From NCBI RefSeq assembly GCF_014192335.1, contig NZ_JACHXU010000001.1:248001-312000 (forward strand): a stretch of 64,000 nt of DNA, in the 5' to 3' direction. Position 1 is the stretch's first letter, and every line of letters starts with the position of its first letter. Made by a program: the position numbers and the translations under genes. Source of the stretch: Aporhodopirellula rubra. Its GTDB lineage: Bacteria > Planctomycetota > Planctomycetia > Pirellulales > Pirellulaceae. Below are positions 1 to 8,905 of the stretch, one piece after another. Below the pieces are notes generated by a model that made no database searches, was not told the DNA's origin, and was given only the letters and a program-made list of their open reading frames with translations.

Positions 1-124
1 GATTGGTTTGCCTCAGGGGATGTTCGTGGTGGGCTCGGGGCGGTGGGCGGTTCGGAGGGAGGGGGCTCGTCGCCGAAGGCAGTCGTCAGTTTTTTGTGAA
101 AAACGATCCGAAAAGAGGTTTTGT

Positions 125-141
125 CTATTGTAATACAATAG
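125..141. promoter_or_regulatory. 17-bp perfect palindrome, candidate operator
   Basis: An 8-base arm (125-132) is followed by one central A and its exact reverse complement (134-141), giving a TTGTA-A-TACAA core. It overlaps the candidate -35 hexamer of the promoter upstream of the small lipoprotein gene, the usual position for a repressor operator. The symmetry is read directly. The binding protein is unknown, and no transcription factor gene lies beside it within the window. Confidence 0.45.
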
Positions 142-157
142 CAATGTTGGTGATAAT
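128..157 (+). promoter_or_regulatory. candidate sigma-70-type promoter
   Basis: A TTGTAA hexamer at 128-133 and a GATAAT hexamer at 152-157 are separated by 18 bases. They match the -35 and -10 consensus partly (4/6 and 5/6). The element lies about 135 bases upstream of the lipoprotein start and would drive the lipoprotein and perhaps the DUF1559 gene. This is pattern matching in a GC-rich genome and could be chance. Confidence 0.35.
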
Positions 158-291
158 GCAATTGTAGGGACGCAATTGGCTGATTTCGACCATTACGCGA
201 GCCTCTCAAAATTCTCGTGGGAATGCGTTTGCAATTGATTCGGTATTCAGCCCTGCGTTTTGATCCTTCATTTCTTTAAAAGGGAACCCCC

Positions 292-495
292 ATGCTAGCT
301 ACCCGATGGTTGGTGATTGCTCTGATGCTGACGCCTGTTTTTTTGGGCTGTGAAAGCTCAACCGAGCCCACTATTTCCACGACGACTGACGAGTTGACGC
401 AGTTCATCGCGGATAACCCTGAACTGAACGTGACAGAAGAAGACTCTGCCGGGTTGGGGACGGGGCCAGCGAAGGGTGAAGTAGAAGGGAAATAG
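292..495 (+). CDS. small lipoprotein, unknown function
   Basis: This 67-residue protein starts with a short hydrophobic segment ending in a lipobox-like Val-Phe-Leu-Gly-Cys around residue 20. That predicts signal peptidase II cleavage and a lipid anchor on the envelope. The mature part is short, acidic and Thr/Glu/Pro rich, with no recognisable domain. The start is supported by AGGGA at 281-285, seven bases before the ATG. A DUF1559 gene follows 136 bases downstream on the same strand; small lipoproteins beside DUF1559 genes are common in planctomycetes. No specific function can be assigned. Confidence 0.72.
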   Translation: MLATRWLVIALMLTPVFLGCESSTEPTISTTTDELTQFIADNPELNVTEEDSAGLGTGPAKGEVEGK

Positions 496-631
496 TTCTT
501 GCCGCCAGCGATCACTTTTTCACGTGTCTCGGCTTGGCAAGGTTTGTTTGCAGCGATGGCGACGGATTACATCGTGGTAACCGTTGCATTTGATTATTCG
601 TTTTTTGTTGTTTGTATTTTCGGAGATTGAG

Positions 632-1891
632 ATGTTATCGATTCAACGCAGGCGTGCGTTTACGCTGGTGGAGTTGTTGGTGGTGATTGCCATCATTGGT
701 GTGTTGGTGGGGCTGCTTTTGCCTGCTGTTCAAGCCGCACGTGAAGCCGCGCGGCGGATGAGTTGCAGCAATAATTTCAAGCAGATCGGCTTGGCCGTTC
801 ACAACTACCACAGTGCTTACAGCCAGATGCCCAAACAGGGTACCGGGACGACTGGCACGACCCTGAACGAAGGCCAGAGCACAACTTGGGCTGGTGCATC
901 TTGGGGACCTCCCGGACACAACCGGATGGAACTGAGTGCCTTGGTTGGGATGACTCCATTTATCGAACAGCAGGCGTTGTGGGAACAGATTTCGAATCCA
1001 CTGGCATCGCCGCAAAACCCAGGCTCATTGTTTTCACCAATGGGACCTAACCCTGGCCGAAACCTTGCGAGTCACTCGAACGATCGTTACGACCCATGGT
1101 TGGCAAACATCCCTTCGTTCCGTTGCCCCAGCGATCCTGGTGTTGGGCTGCCTGCACAAGGGCGTACCAATTACGCCGTCTGTCTTGGAGACTCGACGAC
1201 ACGCAGTAACATGGGAGTCTATTGGCACAACGGAGCTACCGATTCCCAAATGTATGAAATGGCACGCGAGTCCAACCGAGGCGCGTTTCAGCCACGTCGT
1301 GAATCACGTTTCCGTGACATCCTCGATGGTCTCTCGAACACGATCTGCATGGGCGAAATCGCGACTGATCTCGGCGACAAAGATGCTCGTACGGAAGCTG
1401 CTAAAAATCCGAACGTGTCGGATTCATGGAGCCATTCAAAGGCTAACAATCTTGCCGCCTGTCAAACGGTTAAGGACCCAGAACGCCCGCAATTCTGGGC
1501 CACGACGGGTTCGAATGTTGCCAGTTTGACGTCAACGGTTGAAGAGCGACGTGGATACCGTTGGGCTCACTTCACGCCTATTTTTACGGGCATGCTTACG
1601 ATCCTTCCACCAAATCGCGAAGTTTGCAATTCGCAACCATCCCAGCCTCAATGGCTCGCCACGGGAGAATCCACCGCACCACCGAGCAGTCGTCACCAAG
1701 GTGGTGTGCATGTCTTGATGTGCGACGGTGCTGTGAAGTTCATCACCGATTCGATTGAAGCGGGCAATCAAAACAGTGCCGAAGTACGTCGGGGTGGTCC
1801 CTACGTCGCACCGGGATCGGCTAGCCCATTCGGGCTCTGGGGAGCACTCGGAACTCGTGCTTCTAAGGAAACGATCGAAGCAGAACTGTAA
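632..1891 (+). CDS. DUF1559 protein with type IV pilin-like N-terminus
   Basis: This 419-residue protein opens with a basic stretch and a prepilin-type methylation motif (RRAFTLVELLVVIAIIG, about residues 7-23). A hydrophobic helix and the AREAARRMSC segment typical of planctomycete DUF1559 proteins follow. Near the C-terminus is an H-x-G-G-x-H/V-x-x-x-M-x-D-G-S-like stretch (HQGGVHVLMCDGAVKFI), the conserved end of the family. Such proteins are abundant in planctomycetes and probably belong to a pseudopilin or surface structure; their role is not established. I chose the ATG at 632 over an in-frame ATG at 584 because GGAG lies at 622-625 and the pilin leader then begins at once. Confidence 0.88.
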   Translation: MLSIQRRRAFTLVELLVVIAIIGVLVGLLLPAVQAAREAARRMSCSNNFKQIGLAVHNYHSAYSQMPKQGTGTTGTTLNEGQSTTWAGASWGPPGHNRMELSALVGMTPFIEQQALWEQISNPLASPQNPGSLFSPMGPNPGRNLASHSNDRYDPWLANIPSFRCPSDPGVGLPAQGRTNYAVCLGDSTTRSNMGVYWHNGATDSQMYEMARESNRGAFQPRRESRFRDILDGLSNTICMGEIATDLGDKDARTEAAKNPNVSDSWSHSKANNLAACQTVKDPERPQFWATTGSNVASLTSTVEERRGYRWAHFTPIFTGMLTILPPNREVCNSQPSQPQWLATGESTAPPSSRHQGGVHVLMCDGAVKFITDSIEAGNQNSAEVRRGGPYVAPGSASPFGLWGALGTRASKETIEAEL

Positions 1892-1939
1892 GCCGCTGAG
1901 GTTTCACCAAACATCGTTTGGGATAGTGCTGAAAACGCC

Positions 1940-1974
1940 AACTCGGGCTCCTCATGGGAGTCCGAGTTTTTTTA
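1940..1974 (+). terminator. rho-independent terminator after DUF1559 gene
   Basis: A GC-rich hairpin (ACTCGG...CCGAGT outer arms, CTCC...GGAG inner arms, short TCAT-type loop) is followed by a run of seven T. It begins about 50 bases after the DUF1559 stop codon. The T run is only on the plus side, so it terminates rightward transcription. Confidence 0.85.
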
Positions 1975-2096
1975 TTGACTAAAATACCGCATTCATCTTG
2001 CAGGCTCAGTTTAAACCTGTGGTTGAGATGAGACCGAATGCACGCCGTATCGGATCCGACGTTCCATCCCGATTGCAAGAACTAATGTTACTCGAA

Positions 2097-5000
2097 TCAA
2101 TAGCGAGTGATGGTCTCATGCAAGTTGAGGATGACTCGGCAAACCTGTGACCATGCGGCTATACGCGGCAGGTCAGATGAGTTGCTAGTCGGGTTTCCGA
2201 TCCGAAGGAACTTCGCGGCATCGCCAGGGTGTTCGCTGAAATAGGTCGACTGACGATCGAGAAGGTCTCGTAATGAATCGGCTTCCTCGGGAGTGGCGTT
2301 TCTCGCGATCGCTCTTACGAACGCGGCATCCAAAAGGTCTTCAAAGGAGGCGTCCGGGTTCTCATCGAGCAGTTTCTCTGCCATGGCATGAGAGGCTTCC
2401 ACAAATGTCGGGTCGTTGAGCAGCGTCAACGCTTGTTGAGGGCTATTCGATGGCGAACGATCGGCAGTGCATTCATCACGAGAAGGGGCATCAAAATTGA
2501 CCAGCATCGGATGTAAGAACGTTCGTTGCCAATGCATGTAAACGCCGCGCCGATATTGGCGTGTGTCATTGGATGCGGTGTAGCCGCGATTTGGGAATTG
2601 CAGGTTGGAGTAATGTCCGCCCGGTTGATACGGGTATACGCTGGGGCCACCGATGTAGTTTTGGTTGAGAATCCCAGCGATCGCAAGCGCGTTGTCGCGA
2701 ATCGCTTCGGCTTCGAGACGCCGCGGTGACGCTTGGGCGAGCAAGCGGTTGTAGGGATCCAGTTCAACCAGTTCGGTCCGCCGCGTGACGGCTTGGCGGT
2801 ACGTGCGGCTGGTGACCATCATCCGCACCATGTGTTTGACATCCCAACCGCTGATCACGAATTCACTCGCCAATCGATCGAGCAACAATGGATGGCTCGG
2901 CCATTCGCCTTGACTGCCGAGGTCATCGAGTTTGCTCGACAAGCCGGTGCCAAAGAATTGTTTCCAAGTTCGATTGACGAAGTGGCGAGGGACCAGCGGG
3001 TTGGTCGGTGAATTCAGCCATTTCGCGAGATCGGTTCGGTTCAGACGCCGGCCACTCGACCCTTCTCCGGCGGGCAAGAAATGCGGGAACGCGGGTGGAG
3101 CGAGTTCACCGGTTTCGTCTTGCCAGTTCCCGCGCGGCAGCACACGGCTGACGGGGATTTTGTCGTCTGGAATGGTTTGGGTCACCAAGGTCATCGCCAT
3201 TGCGGAGTGGCGATCCAGAATCTCGTTTCGAAAACGTTGAACTTCGCTGCGTTGTCGTTTGAGTGGTTCGGTGGAGCGGTGGAAGGCACTCGCGAGGGTC
3301 GCGCGGTCACGTTCATTGCGGTGTTCCGGGCTCTTCGCCAACGATTCGATTAGGTCCGCGGAGGCAGCGTTCCAGCCGGCAATCGCATCGCCAATTGGTG
3401 TCACCGAGAGCCGTACGCGTCCAACGTCGGTGCTTTTGAGTCGGATGACGAGTTGTTGGTCGTCGGACAATTCGAGCGGTTGATCGAAGTGATAGACCGC
3501 GGTGTGGGGCAGTTGGTTTTCCGTCGTCAGTAGTTGCCAACGCGATGGGCCGCTGCGCCAAAGGTCTCCGAGCGTGCGAGGCGGATGACCGTTGCGGAAT
3601 CGTAATGGATCTTCACGATCGGCTTCTCCCCATGCGACCTTGAGGTTGTATTCAGGGTGAACCATCACCTCGGCTGGAATTTCGATCCGTGTCGACGGCT
3701 TCGGCGTGGTCGGTGTTTCTTGTTGAAGCGTGTTTCGGTCTTTGTCGAGCAACGTCAAACGAAAACCGTCGAGGCGATTTTGAAGGCCGTTGTCGGTGCG
3801 GTTCCAGACGACGACGGATTCAACGGAGTGTTCGCTGCCGAGATCGACCTCCCACCACGGATCGTGACCGTTGAGACTGGTGTGCGTCACCGAGTTGGCT
3901 TTGTGATAGTCACCTTCGGTGTTTCCATCAATGGCCAGCGACGCTGCGCCCGATGTGTAGTTTGATGACTGTGAGGCCGTTCCTTGCAGGGCAACATTGA
4001 TTGGTTGTCCCTCTTCGTTTTTCTCAGACGAAAAAATCTGTACTTCGGCCAGCGAAAGGATTTTTTTGTCGCTCAATTCGATGCGAACGTAGCGGGGCCG
4101 ATTCGGACGCATCGTTGGCCCGTCATCGCTGCTAATTACGTGGGCGGAAAAACCGAGAGAAAATCTCCCGTCTTCTCCTCGTCCCACATAGTGATCGTTT
4201 CTCTCATCGGGCAGAACTTCGACTCTCACCGAATTGATCTTGGTCGGAGTGACCGGCCGCGTTGTGATTGAAATCGTTTCGGTTTTAGCAGGTTTCCCCG
4301 TCAGCAGCAGGCTGCCGTCGTCGAGCACTTCGTGTGCAGTTCCCACAGAGGTGTCGCTGGCGATGATCGTTGTCGGGATCCATCCGTCCGGATGCATCGC
4401 GAGCGTGTTGTTAAGCGAGCGTTCCCAGTGCTGATAGGTTTCTGAACGAAGCGTTTTTTGGCCCAGGCCGGCCATGAGAATGTCGTCGCGTTGATGGATC
4501 AGGGATTCAATTTCTCGCTTGAGCGAAGGCGAGGCGACTCGTATTTCCGGAGGGAATGGATAGTCGTTGTTGAACCCTCTGAGATCCTTGTTGGGCGAAT
4601 AACCGTAGTCAGAATAGACGCCCCACTGTTGAATGTCGTCAAAGAACGCACCGAGCGAATAGAAGTCTTTCGCCGAGAAAGGATCGTACTTGTGGTTATG
4701 GCATTCGCAGCATGCGAGGGTCGATCCGAGCCACGCGGTGCCGATCATACGGACGCGGTCGGCTTTGTACTTGGCCAGGTATTCCCCCGGTTGAGCACCA
4801 CCCTCACGCGTGATCATGTTTAGACGCAGCAGTCCCGTCGCGACTAAATCCTCGGTCGTTGGGTTTGGTTTGAGGTCACCGGCTAACTGCTGCATCGTGA
4901 ATTCGTCGAACGGTTTGTTCTCGTTGAATGCGTTGATGACGTAGTCGCGGTATGGGAAGATTCGCATGTTCTGGTCACCGTGAAAGCCAACGGTGTCGGC

Positions 5001-5756
5001 GAACCGTACAATGTCGAGCCATGAACTGGCCATGCGTTCGCCGAAATGGGGCGACGCGAGCAGTCGATCGACTTGGCGTTCGTATGCGTCGGCGGACGAA
5101 TCGGCGAGAAACGCGGCGAGTTCTTCCGGCGTTGGCGGAATACCGATCAGATCGAGACTGACTCTGCGAAGCAGGGTGGCTTTGTCGGCGAGTGGCGAAG
5201 GTGCGATTGAATCCTTTTCCAGCCGCGAAAGAATGAACGCATCAATGGCATTTTCGATCGCGTCGGTGTGGGCTTGGACGTCGGGAAGTGCCGGATGCGT
5301 CAGCGGGGCATACGCCCAATGTTGTTCGTATTCCGCACCCTGTTCGATCCACTTTGCGAAGAGTGCTTTCTCGTAACTGGTGAGGTGATGTCGGAATTCT
5401 TCCGGTGGCATCTGTTCGCCATCACCAATGCCCATGATGCGTTTATAGACCTCCGAGGACTCCAAATCGCCTGGCACGATTCCTCTTGCTTCGTCGTCAG
5501 AATCCAGCGGGCCGGTTGCCGATTCAAAAGAGTCTAGGCGAAATGCACTTTCGTTCTCGTCTTCGTCGGGGCCGTGACAGGTGAAGCACGTGTTCGACAT
5601 GATCGGACGAATGTGCGCGTTGAACATCACACGTTCGGGCAACCTTTCAGGTACCGATGTTGCGACGAGTTGCTCTGAGTTGGATTCGTCGGCGTTGATT
5701 GAAACAACGCCAAACGCCAAGGAAGTAGCAAGAGCGATGAAAGAGATGCGGCGCAT
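2097..5756 (-). CDS. PSCyt1-DUF1549-DUF1553 planctomycete cytochrome-type protein with discoidin-like domain
   Basis: The protein has 1219 residues from a signal-peptide start at 5756; in-frame ATGs upstream at 5846 and 5870 would add a non-signal extension overlapping the preceding gene. Domains in order: signal peptide (about 1-22), planctomycete cytochrome C domain with CFTCH haem motif (57-61), DUF1549 with a second CxxCH (CCECH in a CHNHKYDPF context), a discoidin/F5-8 type C-like region (WWEVDLG, SVESVVVWNR), and C-terminal DUF1553. The family is secreted and typically encoded beside DUF1501 proteins. Its reaction is unknown; a haem-dependent role in polysaccharide catabolism is inferred. 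It is the last gene of a leftward run ThuA, Gfo/Idh, DUF1501, this gene. Confidence 0.9.
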   Translation of the reverse strand: MRRISFIALATSLAFGVVSINADESNSEQLVATSVPERLPERVMFNAHIRPIMSNTCFTCHGPDEDENESAFRLDSFESATGPLDSDDEARGIVPGDLESSEVYKRIMGIGDGEQMPPEEFRHHLTSYEKALFAKWIEQGAEYEQHWAYAPLTHPALPDVQAHTDAIENAIDAFILSRLEKDSIAPSPLADKATLLRRVSLDLIGIPPTPEELAAFLADSSADAYERQVDRLLASPHFGERMASSWLDIVRFADTVGFHGDQNMRIFPYRDYVINAFNENKPFDEFTMQQLAGDLKPNPTTEDLVATGLLRLNMITREGGAQPGEYLAKYKADRVRMIGTAWLGSTLACCECHNHKYDPFSAKDFYSLGAFFDDIQQWGVYSDYGYSPNKDLRGFNNDYPFPPEIRVASPSLKREIESLIHQRDDILMAGLGQKTLRSETYQHWERSLNNTLAMHPDGWIPTTIIASDTSVGTAHEVLDDGSLLLTGKPAKTETISITTRPVTPTKINSVRVEVLPDERNDHYVGRGEDGRFSLGFSAHVISSDDGPTMRPNRPRYVRIELSDKKILSLAEVQIFSSEKNEEGQPINVALQGTASQSSNYTSGAASLAIDGNTEGDYHKANSVTHTSLNGHDPWWEVDLGSEHSVESVVVWNRTDNGLQNRLDGFRLTLLDKDRNTLQQETPTTPKPSTRIEIPAEVMVHPEYNLKVAWGEADREDPLRFRNGHPPRTLGDLWRSGPSRWQLLTTENQLPHTAVYHFDQPLELSDDQQLVIRLKSTDVGRVRLSVTPIGDAIAGWNAASADLIESLAKSPEHRNERDRATLASAFHRSTEPLKRQRSEVQRFRNEILDRHSAMAMTLVTQTIPDDKIPVSRVLPRGNWQDETGELAPPAFPHFLPAGEGSSGRRLNRTDLAKWLNSPTNPLVPRHFVNRTWKQFFGTGLSSKLDDLGSQGEWPSHPLLLDRLASEFVISGWDVKHMVRMMVTSRTYRQAVTRRTELVELDPYNRLLAQASPRRLEAEAIRDNALAIAGILNQNYIGGPSVYPYQPGGHYSNLQFPNRGYTASNDTRQYRRGVYMHWQRTFLHPMLVNFDAPSRDECTADRSPSNSPQQALTLLNDPTFVEASHAMAEKLLDENPDASFEDLLDAAFVRAIARNATPEEADSLRDLLDRQSTYFSEHPGDAAKFLRIGNPTSNSSDLPRIAAWSQVCRVILNLHETITRY

Positions 5757-5829
5757 GGAACGTTCGGGAATGAATGCGGTAGCGGCAGGATTGGAAAGCG
5801 GACGCCGTTCGGATGGTTTCAGAGACGTC

Positions 5830-7284
5830 TTAGGAAATGATGTCATGTAGCACGTGGGCCGGTTCGACACCGGTTAATTTCAGGTCGAGTCCTTGAAACC
5901 GTGCGGTCAGTTTTTCGTGATCGACGCCGAAAAGATGCAACAGCGTGGCATGGAGCGAACGGACAGGGACTTCATTTTCGACCGCCGCGTAACCGAGTTC
6001 GTCTGAACTGCCGTATGTCATCCCGCCTTTCACACCACCTCCGGCCATCCAAACGCTAAACGCGTTGATGTGGTGGTCTCGACCCGTGCCCTGTGCCATC
6101 GGTGTGCGTCCAAATTCACCACCCCAGAGTACCAAGGTGTCTTCGAGGAGTCCGCGATCTTTGAGGTCCTTCAGCAAGGCCGCCGTGGGGCGGTCGGTGT
6201 CCATTGCCGATTGAGTAAATCCGCTTTCCAAATTGCTGTGGTGATCCCAGCCCCGATGGTACAACTGGACGAAACGCACACCCCGTTCGAGCAGTCGTCG
6301 GGCGAGCAAACAGTTAGACGCGTACGATCCATCACCAGGGCGTTTGACGCCGTAATTCGCGAGCGTTTCTTTACTCTCGGTGCTCATGTCGGCGAGTTCG
6401 GGAACCGCCGATTGCATCTTGAACGCCATCTCATACTGGGCGATTCGTGTTTCGATTTCGGGGTCAATGACCTCTCTGGCTAACATGCCGTTGAGCCGCT
6501 GGACCTCGTCGATGACTTGTCGTTGGGTGGATTGGCAAACACCATCGGGGTTGCCAATGTAATGCACTGGAGCGCCGGATGATTGGAATGCAACGCCTTG
6601 GAATTTGCTCGGCAAGATTCCCGCACTCCACTGCCTTGCCGAAACAGGTTGTGCGCCGGGACCCGATGAAGTCATGACGACGTAGCCGGGCAAGTTTTCC
6701 GTTTCGGCGCCGAGTCCGTAGAGCATCCATGAGCCCATGCAGGGTCGACCCTTAATAATCGATCCGGTGTTCATGAACGCGTGAGCGGTGTCGTGATTGA
6801 TTTGTTCGGTCGTCATGCTGCGGATCACGCAAAGATCATCCGCGTGTGCTCCCGTCAACGGAAACAAATCCGACATCTCAATGCCCGACTCACCCCACTT
6901 TCTGAACTTGGTGAACGATTTGCGGGCGATCAGCTTTGCGCCCTGCAACTGCGCGAGCTGTTGGCCGGCGGTGAAGGACTCGGGAAAAGGCTTTCCATCG
7001 AGCCGATCGAGTTCCGGTTTCGGGTCGAGTGATTCGACATGGGAGGGGCCTCCCGCCATGCATAAGTGGACAATGCGTTTTGCCTTCGGCGCAAAATGGG
7101 GAATCCCAGGAAGAGGCGGCCACGGGTGATCACTCGGGGGAGTTTCACGCGCGGAGAGCGATGTTTTTCCTCCGAGCAGCGACGCCAACGCGAAAGTGCC
7201 GATGCCTGCGAATGACTTTGATAGGAACGTGCGACGTGCCCAATCCGTGCGAAGACGATCCAGCTCGTGAGGTGCCTGATTCAT
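5830..7284 (-). CDS. DUF1501 Tat-exported protein (sulfatase-fold family)
   Basis: The protein has 484 residues from the ATG at 7284. The N-terminus carries a twin-arginine-like ARRTFLSKS motif and a hydrophobic stretch, predicting Tat export. DUF1501 hallmarks are visible: IVHLCMAGGPSHVE, HDTAHAFMNTG, FGRTPMAQGTGRDHH and the C-terminal LHLFGVDHEKLT. DUF1501 belongs to the alkaline phosphatase/sulfatase-like superfamily and is usually encoded next to DUF1549/DUF1553 proteins; its substrate is not known. An in-frame ATG at 7419 exists, but the chosen start matches the usual MN..HELDRLRTDWARR beginning. The next gene, the cytochrome-type protein, starts 73 bases downstream. Confidence 0.9.
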   Translation of the reverse strand: MNQAPHELDRLRTDWARRTFLSKSFAGIGTFALASLLGGKTSLSARETPPSDHPWPPLPGIPHFAPKAKRIVHLCMAGGPSHVESLDPKPELDRLDGKPFPESFTAGQQLAQLQGAKLIARKSFTKFRKWGESGIEMSDLFPLTGAHADDLCVIRSMTTEQINHDTAHAFMNTGSIIKGRPCMGSWMLYGLGAETENLPGYVVMTSSGPGAQPVSARQWSAGILPSKFQGVAFQSSGAPVHYIGNPDGVCQSTQRQVIDEVQRLNGMLAREVIDPEIETRIAQYEMAFKMQSAVPELADMSTESKETLANYGVKRPGDGSYASNCLLARRLLERGVRFVQLYHRGWDHHSNLESGFTQSAMDTDRPTAALLKDLKDRGLLEDTLVLWGGEFGRTPMAQGTGRDHHINAFSVWMAGGGVKGGMTYGSSDELGYAAVENEVPVRSLHATLLHLFGVDHEKLTARFQGLDLKLTGVEPAHVLHDIIS

Positions 7285-7452
7285 GATGGGAACTTTGCGA
7301 AGGTGGGATTTAGAAGGTGGGGTGATGAGTGAGGCCGGTTTGATTCGTTCGCCGATGTTGCCGGATTTCGGGGCCTGAATTGTCGCGAACTCAGCTTCTG
7401 TGAAAGAACACGTCATCATTTGATGATGCGTTCGCGAACTGGTTGTTTCGGT

Positions 7453-8841
7453 TCAGCCTTGGATCTCGAAGCCTTTTCGGTATTCACGTGATAGTAACGC
7501 GTTGGCTTGGTCGTCACCGATGATTTCTTCCTTGTTTGCGTCCCACTTCATGGGCCGGTCAAAACGGGCGGAGATGTTGGCGAGGTGACAAAGGTCGATG
7601 GCACGGAGGTGGCTGGTGACGTCGGAGATCGGTTCGATTCGTTCGCGGGTGCAGTGAAAGAAATTTGCCCAGTGGTTTTTGTGCTGGTTGAACGGCGTCG
7701 GCAGTCCTTTGTAGGTTTTCGCGATTGCATCGGCGGGCAGCGGGGTGTCGGCCAGGTCTTCGACCGGTTTTCCGGTCAGGTCGCCTCGGCTGACGAAGAT
7801 TCGCCCTTTGGTGCCTTCTAGCAATACGCCGTTGCGTCCGCCACTGTTGATGACTAATTCGGCGCCGTCACTCATCGTCGCGGTCATCGAAAAGGACGTT
7901 GCTGTGTGGTATTGGTCGGTTCGTGTTGGGAACCCGTTTTCGAAAGGCACGGGGAATTTTGCTTCGCCGCCTACGGATACGACGGTGTCTGATTGTCCGG
8001 CCTGTCGCAGCGACCACATTGCGATGTCGACGTGGTGGGCGCCCCAATCGGTCATGCTGCCGCCGGAATAATCCAGCCATGATCGGAATGTTTGGTGGCA
8101 ATTCGTCTTTCCGATGACCCAGTCGTTTGGATCGAGTGACGAGTCAGGGATCCAGCGAAACGGCGACTCGGGGGCTGGGCCGAGCCACTGATTCCAATCC
8201 AACCATTCGGGAATTGCGTGTACGGGAATTGGGCCTGAACCGCCACCACCGCCAATCGCAACGGTTGCTCGCGTGATTTGCCCCAACCGACCGTCGCCCG
8301 CCATCGCGACCGCTTTGACAAACAGGTCGAGGAAGCTCCGCTGCATCGTGCCCACTTGAACAATCCGGCCGGTCTCTTTCTGGACCTTTCGAATCTGCTT
8401 GCCCTCGTCGATGGTGAGCGTGAGCGGTTTTTCGCAGTACACATCTTTTCCCGCACGCATTGCTTCGATCAGGATCTTTGCGTGCCAGTGATCAGGCGTG
8501 GCAATGTAGACCACGTCGATTTCATCCATGTCGAGGATGTTGCGATAGTCAACGAATCCTTTTGCGTTCTTGGCATCGCCGTCAAAGATCTTGTTGATCG
8601 CCTTCTCGCGGTGATTCGTGTCGACATCGCATACGGCGACCAAGTCACACATGCCCTTGGCGAATCGCATGTGGTTGTGTCCCATCCGCCCTGCGCCGAC
8701 CAGGCCGAGCGCCGGACGGTCGTTGGCCGAAGCCGTTGCGGCTATCGATGTTGACGTTGCCGATGTGAGTGCAGTTGCCGAGGCGAGCGCAGCCGTTTGA
8801 CCGAGGAAACGACGACGCGATGGGGTGAAGTTCAGTGCCAT
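7453..8841 (-). CDS. Gfo/Idh/MocA family oxidoreductase, Tat-exported
   Basis: The protein has 462 residues. A Tat leader (PSRRRFLGQ, residues 8-16) and Ala-rich hydrophobic segment are followed by a Rossmann NAD(P) site (GLVGAGRMGHNH), the family EKP motif (YCEKPLTLT) and a C-terminal Gfo/Idh alpha/beta domain with DWGAHHVDIAMW. These enzymes act on sugars and cyclitols, often with a tightly bound cofactor, which suits folded export by Tat. The gene lies 64 bases after the ThuA gene on the same strand, so it probably handles a sugar released from polysaccharide outside the cytoplasm. The exact substrate cannot be read from the sequence. Confidence 0.9.
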   Translation of the reverse strand: MALNFTPSRRRFLGQTAALASATALTSATSTSIAATASANDRPALGLVGAGRMGHNHMRFAKGMCDLVAVCDVDTNHREKAINKIFDGDAKNAKGFVDYRNILDMDEIDVVYIATPDHWHAKILIEAMRAGKDVYCEKPLTLTIDEGKQIRKVQKETGRIVQVGTMQRSFLDLFVKAVAMAGDGRLGQITRATVAIGGGGGSGPIPVHAIPEWLDWNQWLGPAPESPFRWIPDSSLDPNDWVIGKTNCHQTFRSWLDYSGGSMTDWGAHHVDIAMWSLRQAGQSDTVVSVGGEAKFPVPFENGFPTRTDQYHTATSFSMTATMSDGAELVINSGGRNGVLLEGTKGRIFVSRGDLTGKPVEDLADTPLPADAIAKTYKGLPTPFNQHKNHWANFFHCTRERIEPISDVTSHLRAIDLCHLANISARFDRPMKWDANKEEIIGDDQANALLSREYRKGFEIQG

Positions 8842-8905
8842 AGTGAGCTTGTAAAATCAAAGTGAATGGAAGGTTGTTCGATGGACGAGGAAGGTGGCAG
8901 GCCGG

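Noticed and set aside
1-120. Possible gene tail at the left edge
   Set aside because: No frame gives a recognisable protein end; left uncalled.
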